From positions 62,001 through 126,000 of the forward strand of contig CANIVU010000008.1 in assembly GCA_947470805.1 (NCBI GenBank): DNA of 64,000 nucleotides, in the 5' to 3' direction. Position 1 is the first letter of the stretch; each line of letters opens with the position of its first letter. The DNA comes from Acidobacteriota bacterium. GTDB taxonomy: Bacteria; Acidobacteriota; Terriglobia; Bryobacterales; Bryobacteraceae. The notes under the pieces were generated by a model that saw nothing but the letters and a program-made list of their open reading frames with translations, had not been told where the DNA came from and ran no database searches. Positions 7,189 through 18,500 of the stretch are shown one piece after another. Made by a program: the position numbers and the translations under genes.

Positions 7189-9660
7189 TTAGAGGAAAGA
7201 ATAGAGTTCGGCTACGATCGGCGCGACGGCGGTGCCAGCGCCAACAGTCGCCTCTTCGGTGACCATCTGGCGGATGTAAATCCCGGTGTCGCCCAGGTAG
7301 ACGTCGAACTCCGCCGGGTGGGGCAGGGAACCCTGAATGAGCGCCTCCGACAGCGGATCTTCGATGTACTTCTGTAGCGCCCGGCGCAGCGGCCGCGCGC
7401 CGTAGCTGCGGTCGACCAGGGTTTTCTCCAGAATGTATTTCGCCGCGTCCGGCAGCAACTTGATCTTGATCTGCTTGGCCAGCAGATTTAGATTCACCTG
7501 ATCTACAAGCAGGAACATGATCTGCAGCAGATCCTCATCGGCAAGCGAGGTGAACAGAATCACTTCGTCCAACCGGTTCAGGAACTCCGGATTGAACGCC
7601 TTCTTCACTTCGTTCATCACCTGGTCTTCCACCTTCTGCGGCATGCCGGCCGCAGGTGTGGCAAAACCGAGAGTGGCCTTCTTGTCCAGGAACCGGGCTC
7701 CGAGATTCGAAGTCATGATGATCATGGTGTTCTTGAAGTCCACCGTGTTGCCGAGTCCATCGGTCAACTGGCCGTCTTCAAACACCTGCAGAAGGATGTT
7801 GTAGATGTCCGGATGCGCCTTTTCGATTTCGTCGAGCAGGATGATGGAATAGGGCTGGCGCTTGACGCGTTCGGTCAACTGCCCGCCCTCCTCGTACCCG
7901 ACATAACCGGGAGGCGAACCGATCAACTTCGAGACCGAATGCTTCTCCATGTACTCGGACATGTCGAAACGGATGAGCGACTTCTCCGAGCCGAACAGAA
8001 AATCGGCCAGCGCTCGGGCGACTTCGGTCTTGCCGACGCCCGTGGGTCCCAGAAATAGGAAGGAGCCCGACGGCCGCTTCGGCGATTTCAACCCGGCGCG
8101 CGACCGGCGAATGGCGCGGGCGAGGGCGCTGATCGCCTTCTCCTGACTCACGACGCGCTTGTGCAGTTCCTGTTCGATGCGCAGGAGCTTCGACACTTCC
8201 TCTTCGCGAATGGCGGTCATTGGCACGCCGGTCCACCGCGCGACGACGTCTTCAATGTCATCTTTGGTGACGACGCCCGTTGACGTGTCGTCGAGGTTAT
8301 ACTTTTCACGCAGCGCCCGCAAATTCTCGCGTTCTTTGCGCTCTTCGTCGGAGTAGAAGCGCGCCTTTTCGAACTCGTGATTCGCAATGGCGTTTTCCAT
8401 GCGGTGCACGATGAACTTGATGCGCTTCTGGATTTCGGAAACGTCGGCGGGCAGGGTGGTCTGCTTCAGCTTCACGCGAGCGCCCGCTTCGTCGATCAAA
8501 TCGATCGCCTTATCAGGAAGGAAACGATCCGGAATGAACCGGTTGGAGGCGAACACCGCAGTCTCGATCGACTCGTCCGTGTAGGCCACGGCGTGGAACT
8601 TCTCGTAGCGTTCCTTGATGCCGAACATGATCTTGATCGCGTCGCTCTCGTTCGGCGGCGGTACCTTTACGGCTTGGAATCGCCGTTCGAGCGAACGGTC
8701 CTTCTCAATCGACTTGCGGTATTCCGAGGGCGTCGTGGCGCCGATGCACTGAATTTCGCCGCGGCTCAAGGCCGGTTTCAAGATGTTGGCGGCGTCGAGC
8801 GATCCTTCGGCCGAACCCGCGCCCACCAGCGTGTGCAACTCGTCGATGAAGATGATCGCGTTCTGATTCTCCATCAACTCTTTCATGATGGTCTTCAGCC
8901 GCTCTTCGAACTGGCCGCGATACTTGGTGCCGGCGACGATCAACGACAGGTCGAGCGCCAGGATCCGCTTTTCGCTCAGGAACGACGGCACGTCGCCATC
9001 GCTGATCCGCTGCGCCAAACCTTCGACAATCGCCGTCTTGCCGACGCCGGGTTCGCCGATCAGCACCGGGTTGTTCTTCGTGCGGCGGCAGAGGATTTGC
9101 ACCACGCGTTCCAACTCGTGGTCGCGCCCGATGAGCGGGTCGAGCTGGCCGTCGATCGCCGCCTGCGTCAGGTCGCGCGAGAACTCGGCCAACAGCGACG
9201 ACTCTTTTGGCTTGTTCGTCGTGATCCGCTCCGACGAGCTGCGCGCGATTTCTTCCCGTACCTGCGAAAGCCGCAGTCCGCGCTCATGCAGGATCTCGGC
9301 GGCGAAGCACTTTTCTTCGCGCAGCAGGCCCAGCAACAGATGTTCGGTGCCGATGTGCTTGTGGTTCAGCCGTTCTGCCTCTTCGGCGCCGTAGGCGAGC
9401 ACGCGTTTACACTCGTGACTCAACGGTAGATCGACCGACGTCGAAACTTTTTCACGGATGGTGGTATGCGCTTCGATCTGTTTCCGGATCGATTCGATGG
9501 CAGCATTGGACCGCAGAAAGCGGTTGGCCAGCGCCTTGTCTTCGCGCAACAGCCCCAGCAACAGATGCTCTGTTTCTATGTAGGGACTGCCGAACTGGGA
9601 AGCTTCATAACGGGCAAAGAAAATCACCCGGCGGGCTTTCTCGGTATAACGTTCAAACAT
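7189..9660 (-). CDS. clpC: ATP-dependent Clp protease ATPase subunit ClpC
   Basis: This 823-residue Hsp100 ATPase begins [11 protein letters not shown] as ClpC does. It has the double Clp N-domain repeat (two [20 protein letters not shown] segments), a first AAA+ domain with GEPGVGKT, a middle coiled-coil linker, and a second AAA+ domain with GPTGVGKT and the usual sensor regions. It unfolds proteins for ClpP. The ATG at 9660 is preferred over a longer frame because GGGGAG lies 6 bases upstream and homology begins there. It follows the LolD-like gene by 2 bases. No clpP, mcsA or mcsB gene is adjacent. Confidence 0.97.
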   Translation of the reverse strand: MFERYTEKARRVIFFARYEASQFGSPYIETEHLLLGLLREDKALANRFLRSNAAIESIRKQIEAHTTIREKVSTSVDLPLSHECKRVLAYGAEEAERLNHKHIGTEHLLLGLLREEKCFAAEILHERGLRLSQVREEIARSSSERITTNKPKESSLLAEFSRDLTQAAIDGQLDPLIGRDHELERVVQILCRRTKNNPVLIGEPGVGKTAIVEGLAQRISDGDVPSFLSEKRILALDLSLIVAGTKYRGQFEERLKTIMKELMENQNAIIFIDELHTLVGAGSAEGSLDAANILKPALSRGEIQCIGATTPSEYRKSIEKDRSLERRFQAVKVPPPNESDAIKIMFGIKERYEKFHAVAYTDESIETAVFASNRFIPDRFLPDKAIDLIDEAGARVKLKQTTLPADVSEIQKRIKFIVHRMENAIANHEFEKARFYSDEERKERENLRALREKYNLDDTSTGVVTKDDIEDVVARWTGVPMTAIREEEVSKLLRIEQELHKRVVSQEKAISALARAIRRSRAGLKSPKRPSGSFLFLGPTGVGKTEVARALADFLFGSEKSLIRFDMSEYMEKHSVSKLIGSPPGYVGYEEGGQLTERVKRQPYSIILLDEIEKAHPDIYNILLQVFEDGQLTDGLGNTVDFKNTMIIMTSNLGARFLDKKATLGFATPAAGMPQKVEDQVMNEVKKAFNPEFLNRLDEVILFTSLADEDLLQIMFLLVDQVNLNLLAKQIKIKLLPDAAKYILEKTLVDRSYGARPLRRALQKYIEDPLSEALIQGSLPHPAEFDVYLGDTGIYIRQMVTEEATVGAGTAVAPIVAELYSFL

Positions 9661-9662
9661 GG

Positions 9663-10355
9663 CTACTCCCCGGCCGTGACATCGGCCAGACCTCCGTGCT
9701 GTAGACGCAAAACCCGGTCGCAAGACCGGGCAAAGTCACGGCTATGCGTGACGTAAATGGACGTGAGCTGATGCGTCCGGTGCAACTCCGTCAATAAATT
9801 CGAGATCATCGTGCCCGTCCGTTCATCCAGATTCCCGGTCGGCTCGTCGGCGAACAAATATTTTGGCTTTCCCACAAGCGCCCTCGCCAGCACCACTCGC
9901 TGCTGTTCGCCGCCGGAGAGTTCGCCGCTCCGATGGTGCGCCCGTGCTCGCAAACCAACTTCATCTAACCTCGCTAACGCCACCGGCGCCGCTTCCTCGT
10001 ACTGGACTCCGCGGATGAGCAGCGGCATCATAACGTTTTCCTGCGCGGTAAACTCCGGCAGCAAATAATGGGTTTGCCACACGAAACCTATCTCACGGTT
10101 GCGAAAATCTGCCAGCCTAGTTTCTGAAAGCGCCTGAAGGTCGTTCTGCCCGAAGTATATCTTACCCTTGGAGGGCCTGTCCAGACCGCCTAAACAATGC
10201 AAAAGACTGGACTTCCCTGTTCCGGATTCACCGATCAGGGCCACGCGCTCGCCTTGTGCGACAGTGAGGTTCAATTTGTCGAAGACCGTCAATATCTCAT
10301 CGCCAGATCGGTACGATTTCGTTAGGGCTTCTGTGCGGATGGCGGGGATTTCCAC
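9663..10355 (-). CDS. ABC transporter ATP-binding protein, LolD/MacB type
   Basis: This 230-residue ATPase has Walker A GESGTGKSS, a Q-loop (WQTHYLLPEFT), the LSGGEQQRV signature and Walker B LFADEPTGNLD with the D-loop. The ENVMMPLL segment is typical of LolD, which powers release of lipoproteins from the inner membrane. The permease gene (lolC/E) is not adjacent. The start is GTG 10355. It lies 43 bases after the second HEAT-repeat gene and 2 bases before clpC, so the two are probably co-transcribed. MacB- or FtsE-like roles cannot be excluded from the ATPase alone. Confidence 0.9.
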   Translation of the reverse strand: MEIPAIRTEALTKSYRSGDEILTVFDKLNLTVAQGERVALIGESGTGKSSLLHCLGGLDRPSKGKIYFGQNDLQALSETRLADFRNREIGFVWQTHYLLPEFTAQENVMMPLLIRGVQYEEAAPVALARLDEVGLRARAHHRSGELSGGEQQRVVLARALVGKPKYLFADEPTGNLDERTGTMISNLLTELHRTHQLTSIYVTHSRDFARSCDRVLRLQHGGLADVTAGE

Positions 10356-10397
10356 ACCTTCAGGCTATCACGCCCATTTTCGGGATATTTCCTTTTC

Positions 10398-11114
10398 CTA
10401 TACAGATGATTCCTGCACGCCAAACGTTCCAAATTGCGGCGGCGCCAACAACTGCGCGTCTTCATCCTCCTGGACGTCCGCCCGTTCCAGCGCGGCCTGC
10501 AGTTCCACGCCGATCGGAGTTCCAAGAACCCGCCCCGCCTCAATCGCCCGCAGTGCCGAATTCCTGACCATCGGCAATGGATCACTCAAATACCGGGCCA
10601 GCGCCCTCTGCACCTGCCACCGGTGTGCGCTTATCCCGAGCGCCTCCACCGCGATCATCCGTTCCTTCTCTGACGCATCCCTATTCCCCGCCACTCGCAA
10701 AAACAATGACCTTGCCCGCCGATCCCCCAGCAGCCACAACGCAAGCAACCCCGCCGCCCGGCGGTTCGGTTCGCCAGACTCTCGCACGATCCGCATCACC
10801 GGCCGCGTCGCCCGCCGGAAGCCCAACGACCCGATTTTCCCTGCGGCATCCCAATAGCCATTCATATCCGGTCCCTCGGCCAATTCCGTCAGCCACTCCT
10901 CCAACGCCGCTCCCCGCCGCTTCCGCCGTTCGAACCGCCGCCCATGTGCCCAAAGAATCGCTGCCCCCAGCACCGGCTCCCGCACCCACCGCATCACGGC
11001 CCCACGCTGCTCCAAATCCCCCAACAAATAAATCGCCTTCACCGCCAAACATCGCCGCCGGATCGCCTGCCCCTCATCCCCAAAAATAGAAATGGCCTCC
11101 TCCACGGAAGCCAT
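10398..11114 (-). CDS. HEAT-repeat protein, second tandem copy
   Basis: This protein of about 238 residues is made of helical repeats with RRAAGLLALWLLGDRRA and ERMIAVEALGISAHR segments typical of HEAT/PBS-lyase-type repeats. It is clearly a paralogue of the protein encoded just upstream at 11149-11715, sharing the order of these motifs through to an ALERA stretch. It has no signal peptide. The ATG at 11114 with GGGGAA upstream is the chosen start; a GTG at 11162, overlapping the upstream gene, is the alternative. The function is unknown; such repeats usually bind other proteins. Confidence 0.75.
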   Translation of the reverse strand: MASVEEAISIFGDEGQAIRRRCLAVKAIYLLGDLEQRGAVMRWVREPVLGAAILWAHGRRFERRKRRGAALEEWLTELAEGPDMNGYWDAAGKIGSLGFRRATRPVMRIVRESGEPNRRAAGLLALWLLGDRRARSLFLRVAGNRDASEKERMIAVEALGISAHRWQVQRALARYLSDPLPMVRNSALRAIEAGRVLGTPIGVELQAALERADVQEDEDAQLLAPPQFGTFGVQESSV

Positions 11115-11148
11115 TTCCCCAACTCGTAAATACGCTAAACCCTTCCGC

Positions 11149-11715
11149 TCAACCGCGTCCACCGGGATACTCCGCCGAACCTTCCCGCGAAATCGCCGCC
11201 CGCTTCGCTGGGTCCAACAACTGCGTCGCCAACCGCGCGATATCGCCGTCCTCATACACCCGCGCCGTATCGCCCTGCGCCCGTTCCAACGCCTCACGCA
11301 ACGCTGGGCCCACCGGCGCGCCAATACTCCGCACCCAGCTCACCGCGCACAGCGCCGAATAACGAACCTCCGGCAACCGGTCGCTCAGATACCGCGCCAG
11401 CTCCCGCTGCACATGCGGACGGTGCGCGCTTACCCACAACGCCTCGACGGCAATGATCCGCTCCTGGTCGGAGGCGTTCGCGTCCGCCGCCACCCGCAGG
11501 CACAACGCCGTCGCCCGCCGGTCGCCCATCAGCCACAGCGCATACAGCGCCGCCGCCCGCCGGTCCGGCTCGGCCGATTCCAGCACCACCTGCTTCAACC
11601 GCCGCGTGGCCCGCATTGCGCCCAATTCGCCAATGTGCATCGCCGCCCGCCAGTACTCCAGGCGGTCCAGCCCCTCGGCCACTTCAATCAACCACAAGCC
11701 CAATTCGGTTTCCAT
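11149..11715 (-). CDS. HEAT-repeat protein, first tandem copy
   Basis: This 188-residue protein has the repeat pattern AALYALWLMGDRRATAL and ERIIAVEALWVSAHRPHV, paralogous to the next gene. The ATG at 11715 has AAGGAA 5 bases upstream. It starts 9 bases after argJ, within the aroC-def-fmt-argJ run. It is shorter than its paralogue at the N-terminus, where the copy has a longer lead-in region. There is no signal peptide or membrane segment. The function is unknown; a scaffolding role is an inference from the fold. Confidence 0.78.
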   Translation of the reverse strand: METELGLWLIEVAEGLDRLEYWRAAMHIGELGAMRATRRLKQVVLESAEPDRRAAALYALWLMGDRRATALCLRVAADANASDQERIIAVEALWVSAHRPHVQRELARYLSDRLPEVRYSALCAVSWVRSIGAPVGPALREALERAQGDTARVYEDGDIARLATQLLDPAKRAAISREGSAEYPGGRG

Positions 11716-11724
11716 TATTTCCTT

Positions 11725-12903
11725 CTACGTCCGGTAACTGCCATTGATCTGAATGTAGCCCTCAGTAAAGTCGCAGGTATAGAACCGCGCCTTGCCCTTG
11801 CCATCTCCCTTAATAGAAAACGAGATATGACAATCCGGCTCATCCAGCAATTTAGTCAGTTCCGGTTCCGAAAAATCCTTCGCCAGCCCGCCCTTACAAA
11901 CCAGCAGCCCCTGCATGCGGATATCGACGTTCTTCAACTCGAAATCCACGCCAGCATTCCCGGCCGCCATCATGATCCGGCCCCAGTTCGGGTCGCTGCC
12001 CGCAATGGCCGTCTTCACCAGCGGCGAATTGCCAATGACGCGCGCAATCTGCATTGCCTGCTTGTCGTTCCGCGTGCCTTCGACGTCGATCGTCACCAGC
12101 TTTTTGGCGCCCTCGCCGTCTCGGGCGATCTGTTTGGCCAGGTCTTCCATCAGCACTGTCAACGCATCGGCGAACAGCGCCTTGTCCGACGATGACATCG
12201 TCAGTCCGCTCGCGCCATTGGCCAGCAAATATACCGAATCGTTCGTCGACGTATCGCCGTCCACGCTCATCGCGTTGTAACTCCGGTCGGCCGCCTTGCG
12301 TAACATCTTTTGTAACTCAGGCGCGGCCAGTGGCGCGTCGGTCACAATGTATCCCAGTGTCGTCGCCATCAACGGCTGAATCATCCCGCTGCCCTTGGTC
12401 ATCCCCGCGATATGAATCACGCCGCCTTTTACTGCCAGCGATGCCGTCGCCCGCTTCGGCGCCAGATCGGTGGTCATGATCGCGTTCACCACGTCTTCAA
12501 ACCGGTCGGCCGAAAGTCCCGCCGCCAGCGCCCCGGCCTGCGAGATGATCTTTGACGGGTCGAGTTCAACGCCAATCACACCGGTCGACGCCGGCAGTAC
12601 CTGCGTCGCCGGCACCTTCAGCGCCTTCGCCACGGCCTTGGAGGTCGACAGCGCCACCTTCATCCCGGTCCGCGTAGCGCAGTTGGCGTTGCCCGCGTTG
12701 GTCAGAATGGCGCGCGCCACCCCGCCTGTCGCCGCCAGGTTCTCCTGCGACAAAATCACCGGCGCGGCCTTGGCCTTATTCTGCGTAAACACCCCCGCCG
12801 CCGCCGCCGGCACGTCGGAGACAATCAACGACAAGTCATCTTTTTGTGCCTTGCGAATGCCGGCATACAAGGCCGAGTAGCGAAACCCAAGCGGTAAGTT
12901 CAC
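11725..12903 (-). CDS. argJ: bifunctional glutamate N-acetyltransferase / ornithine acetyltransferase
   Basis: This 392-residue ArgJ moves the acetyl group from N-acetylornithine to glutamate, closing the arginine acetyl cycle. The autocleavage region, a KGSGMI.P.MATTLGYI-type stretch near 190-206, contains the conserved threonine that becomes the nucleophile of the beta chain. SVDGDTSTND and the C-terminal GSDPNWGRI motif are also present. The start is GTG 12903 with AGGAAA 5-6 bases upstream, 1 base after fmt. The length is normal for the family. Whether it is mono- or bifunctional cannot be told from the sequence alone. Confidence 0.96.
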   Translation of the reverse strand: MNLPLGFRYSALYAGIRKAQKDDLSLIVSDVPAAAAGVFTQNKAKAAPVILSQENLAATGGVARAILTNAGNANCATRTGMKVALSTSKAVAKALKVPATQVLPASTGVIGVELDPSKIISQAGALAAGLSADRFEDVVNAIMTTDLAPKRATASLAVKGGVIHIAGMTKGSGMIQPLMATTLGYIVTDAPLAAPELQKMLRKAADRSYNAMSVDGDTSTNDSVYLLANGASGLTMSSSDKALFADALTVLMEDLAKQIARDGEGAKKLVTIDVEGTRNDKQAMQIARVIGNSPLVKTAIAGSDPNWGRIMMAAGNAGVDFELKNVDIRMQGLLVCKGGLAKDFSEPELTKLLDEPDCHISFSIKGDGKGKARFYTCDFTEGYIQINGSYRT

Positions 12904-12904
12904 G

Positions 12905-13828
12905 TTATTTTCCTAACTGTTCATTCTCTAACAACCGCGCGCCGTTGGCGAAGCTTTCTCCACTTACCCGCTTCCGCCCCTCCGGCTGCACTTCCGCCAG
13001 TTCCAACGCGGTTCCCTCGCCGCACCCGGCCACCAGCGACCGCGCGCGAACCGCCAACTCGCCCGGCTCCAGCCCGGTCACCCCGGAAACTCGCGCTGTC
13101 AGAATCTTCAACCCCGTCCCGCGGAACGTCGTCGTCGCCCCCGGCCACGGCGTAAATCCGCGCAATCGCGCATGGATTACCGCCGCCGGCCACGACCAAT
13201 CGATCACCCCGTCGTCCTTCTTCAAAATCGGCGCCAACGTCGCCACGGCGCTGTCCTGCGGCTCGGGCGTCATCCGCCCATGCTCCATCGCCGAGAGTGT
13301 TGCGATCAACAACTCCGCGCCCATCCCCGCCAGCCGTGCCGAAAGTTCCGGCGCCGTCTCCTCAGCCCCGATGGCGGTTGTGGCTTTCATCAACATATCG
13401 CCCGTGTCCAACCCCGCGTCAATCCGCATTGTCGTCACGCCCGTCTCGGTTTCGCCATTGGCAATCGCCCACTGAATCGGCGCCGCCCCGCGATACTTCG
13501 GCAGCAGCGAAGCATGCACATTCACAATCCCCAACGGCGCCAGATCAATAATCGACTGCGGAATGATCTGCCCGTAGCCCACCACCACCATCGCCTTCGC
13601 CCAAAACGCCGCCAACTCCTCCGTGCACCGCCGCACCCGCTCCGGCTGATAAACCGGCAATCCCAATCGCAGCGCCGCTTCCTTCACCGGCGAAATCGCC
13701 AGCTCCTGCCCCCGGCCCTTCGGCCGATCGGGCTGCGTATAAACCGCCGCCACCGTATGACCGGCCGCGACCAGGGCCTCCAAAGACGCCACCGCAAACA
13801 GCGGCGTCCCCATAAAAACGACTACCAC
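12905..13828 (-). CDS. fmt: methionyl-tRNA formyltransferase
   Basis: This 307-residue enzyme formylates initiator Met-tRNA with 10-formyl-tetrahydrofolate. The N-terminal FMGTPLFA and PDRPKGRG motifs, the NVHASLLPKYRGAAPIQWA catalytic segment (residues near 106-124, with the conserved N and H) and D(T)GD near 145 are all present, followed by the C-terminal tRNA-binding domain. It starts at GTG 13828, overlapping def by 7 bases. The def-fmt pairing is the usual arrangement for N-terminal formyl-methionine metabolism. Confidence 0.97.
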   Translation of the reverse strand: MVVVFMGTPLFAVASLEALVAAGHTVAAVYTQPDRPKGRGQELAISPVKEAALRLGLPVYQPERVRRCTEELAAFWAKAMVVVGYGQIIPQSIIDLAPLGIVNVHASLLPKYRGAAPIQWAIANGETETGVTTMRIDAGLDTGDMLMKATTAIGAEETAPELSARLAGMGAELLIATLSAMEHGRMTPEPQDSAVATLAPILKKDDGVIDWSWPAAVIHARLRGFTPWPGATTTFRGTGLKILTARVSGVTGLEPGELAVRARSLVAGCGEGTALELAEVQPEGRKRVSGESFANGARLLENEQLGK

Positions 13829-14334
13829 TCGCCAGCCTTCACGAGTTTCGAAATCTTCCGCCGGATCAGGTCCCGCTTCAACGGCGACAGGTGCTTCAGG
13901 AACAAAATTCCATGCAAATGGTCGATTTCGTGCTGCATCGCCCGCGCCAGCAGCTCTTCGCCAGTCACTTCAAACGCATTGCCGTCCACGTCGAACGCCC
14001 GCACCTTGGCCGTCATCGCCCGCCGCACATCTTCGCGGAACCCGGGAATGCTCAGGCATCCTTCTTCGCCCAGCTGCTGCCCGTCCAGATGCACGATCTC
14101 CGGGTTAATCAGCACCAGCCGTTCCTCGTCCACTTCGCCCGCCGACGTGTCGATTACCGTCACCTGCTGCAGCACGCCGACTTGCGGCGCCGCCAGCCCC
14201 ACGCCCTTGTTGGCATACATGGTTTCGAACATGTCGAACACCAGTGCCTTCAACTCTTTACTGCCGAAGTTCGCCACCTTGTCGCAAGGCGTCTCCAGCA
14301 CCGCGTCACCGTATTTCCGTATCCCTAAAACCAT
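13822..14334 (-). CDS. def: peptide deformylase
   Basis: This 170-residue metalloenzyme removes the formyl group from new proteins. All three family motifs are present: GVGLAAPQ near 44-51, EGCLS near 90-94 with the metal-binding cysteine, and QHEIDHL near 133-139 with the two metal-binding histidines and catalytic glutamate. The ATG at 14334 overlaps the aroC stop by one base (TAATG), and the end overlaps fmt, so translation is probably coupled. Confidence 0.97.
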   Translation of the reverse strand: MVLGIRKYGDAVLETPCDKVANFGSKELKALVFDMFETMYANKGVGLAAPQVGVLQQVTVIDTSAGEVDEERLVLINPEIVHLDGQQLGEEGCLSIPGFREDVRRAMTAKVRAFDVDGNAFEVTGEELLARAMQHEIDHLHGILFLKHLSPLKRDLIRRKISKLVKAGEW

Positions 14335-15506
14335 TAGAAATTTCGCACCTGCTCTAAATACCCATCATAATTCCGGCGCGTCTCTTCCATCGAATCGCCG
14401 CCGAACTTCTCCAAAAACACCTGCGCCAGCACGATCGCCACCATCGCCTCGCCAATCACGCCAGCCGCCGGAACCACCGCCACGTCGCTGCGCTCATAGG
14501 CGGCTTTTTCCGCCTCGCGCGTGACAATATCGACACTCTCCAACGGACGGCGTAACGTCGAGATCGGTTTCAACATGCCGCGCACCAGGAGGTCCTGCCC
14601 GTTGGTGATGCCGCCTTCCAGGCCACCGGCGCGGTTGGCGCCACGGAAGAACGCCCGGTCCTCTTTGTTGTAGTGAATCGTGTCCTGCACCTTCGACCCA
14701 AACGCCTCGGCGCCCTCGGCCGCGTAGCCGATCTCCACGCCCTTCACCGCCTGCATCGAAACAATGGCCTGCGCCAGCTTCCCGTCCAGCCGCTGGTCCC
14801 ACGTGATGTGCGAGCCCAGCCCGATGGGCAGCCCGTGCGCCACTACTTCAAACACCCCGCCCACGGTGTCGCCCGTCTTGTAGGCCTCGTCCACGACGGC
14901 CTTCATCCGCTGCTCGGCTTCCGGGTCCACGCACCCCAGCAGCACCTCTTCCTTCAACGAAAGCGCCACCAGTTCGTCCCACGTCGCCGCCCGGCCCAGT
15001 TTTTCCGTGCCCACGGCGATCACGTGGCTCAACACCGTAATGCCGAACTCTCGCAGCAACTCTTTGGCAACCGCGCCAACCGCTACCCGCGCCGTCGTTT
15101 CCCGCGCGCTCGCCCGCTCCAGAATGTAGCGCGCGTCGTGGTAGTTGTACTTGATCATGCCCGCCAAATCGGCGTGCCCCGGCCGCGGCCGCAGTACTTT
15201 CTTCCGCTTCTCGTCGCTGCCCTCGAAGTCCTCGACGGCCATCGGCTCCAGCCAGTTCTTCCAATCCTTATTGCGAATAATCATCGCAATCGGCGCGCCA
15301 ATCGTCTGCGAATGGCGCACCCCGGCGACGATCTCCACCGTATCGGTTTCAATCTTCATCCGGCCGCCACGCCCAAACCCTTGTTGGCGCCGCCACAATT
15401 CACGATTCACGCGCTCCAGGGACACCGGAACGCCGGAGGGCAGACCCGTCAGGGTCGCCACTAAACATTCGCCGTGCGACTCGCCGGCAGTTTCGAAACG
15501 GAACAT
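14334..15506 (-). CDS. aroC: chorismate synthase
   Basis: This 390-residue enzyme makes chorismate from EPSP with reduced FMN, the last shared step to aromatic amino acids. It starts MFRFETAGESHG with the first family signature, and has the GMIKYNYHDAR-ILERASARETTARVA segment and the RAGGLEGGITNG region near 285-300. The length is normal. It begins 7 bases after the end of the broken histidine kinase and is followed directly by def. Confidence 0.97.
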   Translation of the reverse strand: MFRFETAGESHGECLVATLTGLPSGVPVSLERVNRELWRRQQGFGRGGRMKIETDTVEIVAGVRHSQTIGAPIAMIIRNKDWKNWLEPMAVEDFEGSDEKRKKVLRPRPGHADLAGMIKYNYHDARYILERASARETTARVAVGAVAKELLREFGITVLSHVIAVGTEKLGRAATWDELVALSLKEEVLLGCVDPEAEQRMKAVVDEAYKTGDTVGGVFEVVAHGLPIGLGSHITWDQRLDGKLAQAIVSMQAVKGVEIGYAAEGAEAFGSKVQDTIHYNKEDRAFFRGANRAGGLEGGITNGQDLLVRGMLKPISTLRRPLESVDIVTREAEKAAYERSDVAVVPAAGVIGEAMVAIVLAQVFLEKFGGDSMEETRRNYDGYLEQVRNF

Positions 15507-15513
15507 GAACCTA

Positions 15514-18500
15514 CTATTCTCTCAGAGTCCGCACCCATTTCCGCAATGCCCCCGCCAAACTCTCCAAAGTAACCGGTTTCGACAGGTGGTCGTCCATCCC
15601 TGCCTCCCGGCAACGGCTCAAATCCTCCGGAAACGCCGCTGCCGTCAATGCAATCACCGGCAGCTCCGCCAAACCCGCCATCCGCCGGATCCGCCGCGTC
15701 GCCTCGAACCCGTCCATGTGCGGCATCTGACAGTCCATCAACACAGCGTCAAACTGCTCCGCCGTCAACCGCTCCAACGCCTCGCCGCCGTGCCCGGCCA
15801 CCGTCACCCGGCAACCCAACTTCTCCAGCATCTTCTGCGCCACCCGCTGGTTGACGACATTGTCTTCCACCAGCAACACCGCCGCACCCGGAACCGGTTC
15901 CCACGTTGCCGCCGGTCCCACCCAGTGGGGCTCCGCCGCCATCCCGCACAGCGCCGCCGCCAGCGCCCGGGACTTCAGCGGTTGCGTCAAGACCGTCACC
16001 CCGATTCGCTCGCCGTACCGCCGTTCCGGCACCACCAGCACCGCCCGCCGCCCCGCCTCCGCCACGAAACTGGCCTCGTCGAAGATCACCAGATCCCCGC
16101 CATCGGCCGCCTCCACATGCGCCAGTTCCAACATATACTCCACCAGCCGCCGCACCGGACCGGCCTGCATTCGCACCTCGCAGTGCTCCGGTAACGCCGC
16201 CGCCGTCGCCTCCGCCACCGTCTCCAGCGGCACGTGAAACGAAAATACCGACCCCTCTCCCAAGACACTCGAACAGAACATCTGCCCGCCCATCCGCTCC
16301 ACCAGTTCGTTGCTGATCGCCAATCCCAGTCCCGTCCCGCCGAACCGCCGCGACGTTGACGAATCGGCTTGCGTGAAACTGTCGAAAAGCCGGTGGATCT
16401 GCCCCGCCGGAATCCCGATTCCCGTATCGCGCACCGTAAACCGCACCTCGCCCGGCCGCACCGTATTCACCGTCAGCGTCACCGTCCCCCGCTCGGTAAA
16501 TTTCACCGCATTCCCCAGCAAATTCAGGATAATCTGCCGCAATCGCCCCGCGTCCCCGCGCGCCTCCGCCGGCACCGTCGGACAGATCAACACCCCCAGC
16601 ACCAACCCCTTCTCCGCTGCCCGCGGCTGCAATAAATCCGCCGTGTCCTCCACCATCCGGTACAGCCCGAACGGATCGCTCTCCAACTCCAGCTTGCCGC
16701 CTCAATCTTCGAAAAGTCCAGAATGTCGTTGATAATCCCTAGCAGCGCCTCGCCGCTCCGCACCACCGTTCCGGCCATGTCCCGCTCTTCATCCGGCAAC
16801 TCACTCTCGGCCAACAGCCGGCTCATGCCCAGAATCCCATTCAGCGGCGTACGAATCTCGTGGCTCATCACCGCCAGAAATTCACCCTTCGCCCGGTTCG
16901 CTTTTTCCGCCCGCTCCTTGGCCGTCTGTAGCTCGACGTTCAGCGCCGTCTGCTCCTCTCTGGCCTGTTCCAATTCGGCCAAATGCTCCGCCGCGGCCTT
17001 CTCCGCCCGCCACCGTGTCGTCGTGTCCCGGCAGCCGCCGATGATGTTCCGCGCCCGCCCGTCCGGTGCACGCTGCACCAGCACTCGACCCTCGCAATAC
17101 CGGATCTCCCCACTACTCCAAATCTCATAGTCAAACTGCAACTCGTCTTGGCCCAGGAAGTTCCGCCGCACCATCGACGAGAACCGGCGGTAGTCCTTCG
17201 GCCGGATCGCCGATCCAAATTTCTGGGGCGTCATCGGCCCATCCCGCTTCAACCCATGCAACGGATACATCGCGTCGTCCCACAGGATCTCGTCCTTATC
17301 CAGATCCCACGTCCATGTCGCCAGCCCCGAAGCCTGCAACGCCAGTCGCAACCGCTCTCCGGCCTCCCACTGCTGCGTGATGTCCTGCAACGTCCCCACC
17401 AGCCGCACACACCGGCCGCCCTCCACCTCCGGCGTCCCCACCAGGCGCACCCGTAACGGCCGGCCCTTCTCGGTCACAAATGCCGACTCAATATCAAAGG
17501 ACAACAGTTCCGCAATGGCCCGTTCCACGCTCCGCCGTATCTCCTCCACCGTCTCCGGGTGGTAATGCCGGTGCGACATCTCCCGCGTCACCGGCGTGCC
17601 CTCCGCCACATCGTGGATCCGGTACACCTCCCTCGACCACACCAATTCGTCCCGTGCTACGTCGTACTCCCACCCGCCGATCTTTGCCAACTCGCCCGTT
17701 CGCTCCAACAGCGCCCGTTGCGTGGCCACCTGCGCTTCGGCCCGCTTCCGCTCTGAAATGTCGGTCTGCAGCTTTACATGGTGCGTAATTCGGCCCGATT
17801 CATCCCGCAAGGGCCTCACCTCGAACTGCGCCCAGTAGGTTCCCCCATCTCTCCTCTGGCCCTGCGTCTCCCCAAACACCGCCTCCCCTCGCTCCAACTG
17901 CGCCAGGATTCCCAGGCTCTTGCAGCGCGCGTCCAACTCCAGATATCGCCGCCCTTGCAACTGTTCCAGCGTGAATCCCGTCAAACGCTCAAACGCTTCG
18001 TTCGTCCACTCCACCCGGTGATCGAAGTCGGTCAACAACACGGCCGTCTCCGTCCGCTCCAGAATCAATGCCAGCGTCCGGATTCGTTCCAGTTGCGCCC
18101 GTTCGTCGGTGATGTCTCGCCCGACGCAGAAAATCATTCCCCGTTCGTTCCGCTCGGTCCGAGCATTCCAGGATGTCCACAAGATCTCCCCGTCCTTGCG
18201 CGGCAGGGCTAATTGCAGCCCCCGTACAATCTGTCCCTCCAACACCGTCCGCATCGCCGCCGCCGTCGTCTGCCGGTGCCGCACTCCTGAAAGGTAGAGC
18301 GGCGTCAGCGTCAGCAGTTCGTCCATCGTGTACCCCAGCGCGCGCGGAAACGCCGCATTGCATTCAATCACTTTGCCGGTGCTGTCCAGCGTGCACAGGA
18401 ACTCATCGGACACCTCCGCCAGCCCGCGCAAACGGTCTTCCAGCCGCTCCCGCTCCTGTCGCTGCCGGCATGCCTGCAACAGGCTCGCGCAGGCGGTGCG

